From Desulfotignum sp. (GTDB lineage: Bacteria; Desulfobacterota; Desulfobacteria; Desulfobacterales; Desulfobacteraceae): DNA of 64,000 nucleotides. Shown in pieces: positions 63,896 to 64,000 of the stretch. Under the pieces are notes generated by a model. That model did not search any database. It saw only the letters and a program-made list of their open reading frames with translations, and was not told the origin of the DNA. Location of the stretch: assembly GCA_011389555.1 (NCBI GenBank), contig JAABUD010000265.1:1-64000 (forward strand), written 5' to 3'. A program made the position numbers and the translations under genes. The first letter of the stretch is position 1. Every line of letters starts with the position of its first letter.

Positions 63896-64000
63896 GTGGA
63901 CGTTCAAATGCTGAAAATTGATAAATCGTTTGATGACAGCGGCACCCGCAGGACGATATTTTCCCGGACATCGGCCCGGTTTGGGTCCGGCAGCGTCTGC
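63896..64000 (+). CDS. Possible 5' end of a CDS truncated by the window edge
   Basis: SD-like GGGAGGG then GTGGACGTTCAAATGCTG..., open to the end. Confidence 0.35.
   Translation, partial: MDVQMLKIDKSFDDSGTRRTIFSRTSARFGSGSVC

Overview
The window looks like a chromosomal segment of a sulfate-reducing deltaproteobacterium of the Desulfobacterales type (inferred from protein content only). It is almost entirely housekeeping and energy metabolism. Main blocks: nusA-infB-rbfA-truB-rpsO-pnp; infC-rpmI-rplT-pheS-pheT; tig-clpP-clpX-lon; grpE-dnaK; the dissimilatory sulfate-reduction genes aprBA and qmoABC; leuB, rho, nadA, yebC, rlmE and radA; four tRNAs (Gly-CCC, Asp-GTC, Val-TAC, Pro-TGG) and an SRP RNA. 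I found no prophage, transposon or CRISPR array. Less ordinary items: (i) a TunR-like tyrosine-recombinase-fold/TOBE regulator divergent from a TauE/SafE permease, with a perfect 16-bp tandem repeat and overlapping divergent promoters between them; (ii) an FCD-type GntR regulator divergent from a FAD oxidoreductase, with two identical TGGTATACCA palindromes 150 bp apart; (iii) a FecR / small lipoprotein / CHASE2-HD-GYP operon behind a near-consensus promoter; (iv) a conserved unknown protein with nucleoside-phosphorylase-like C-terminal motifs, overlapping a monofunctional proline dehydrogenase gene; (v) infC apparently starting at AUA; (vi) a short divergent Rho without the usual N-terminal helical domain; (vii) a tandem-RCK K+ channel with a degenerate first RCK. 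None is proven to be a new system. All functional calls come from reading motifs in the translations, with no database search.
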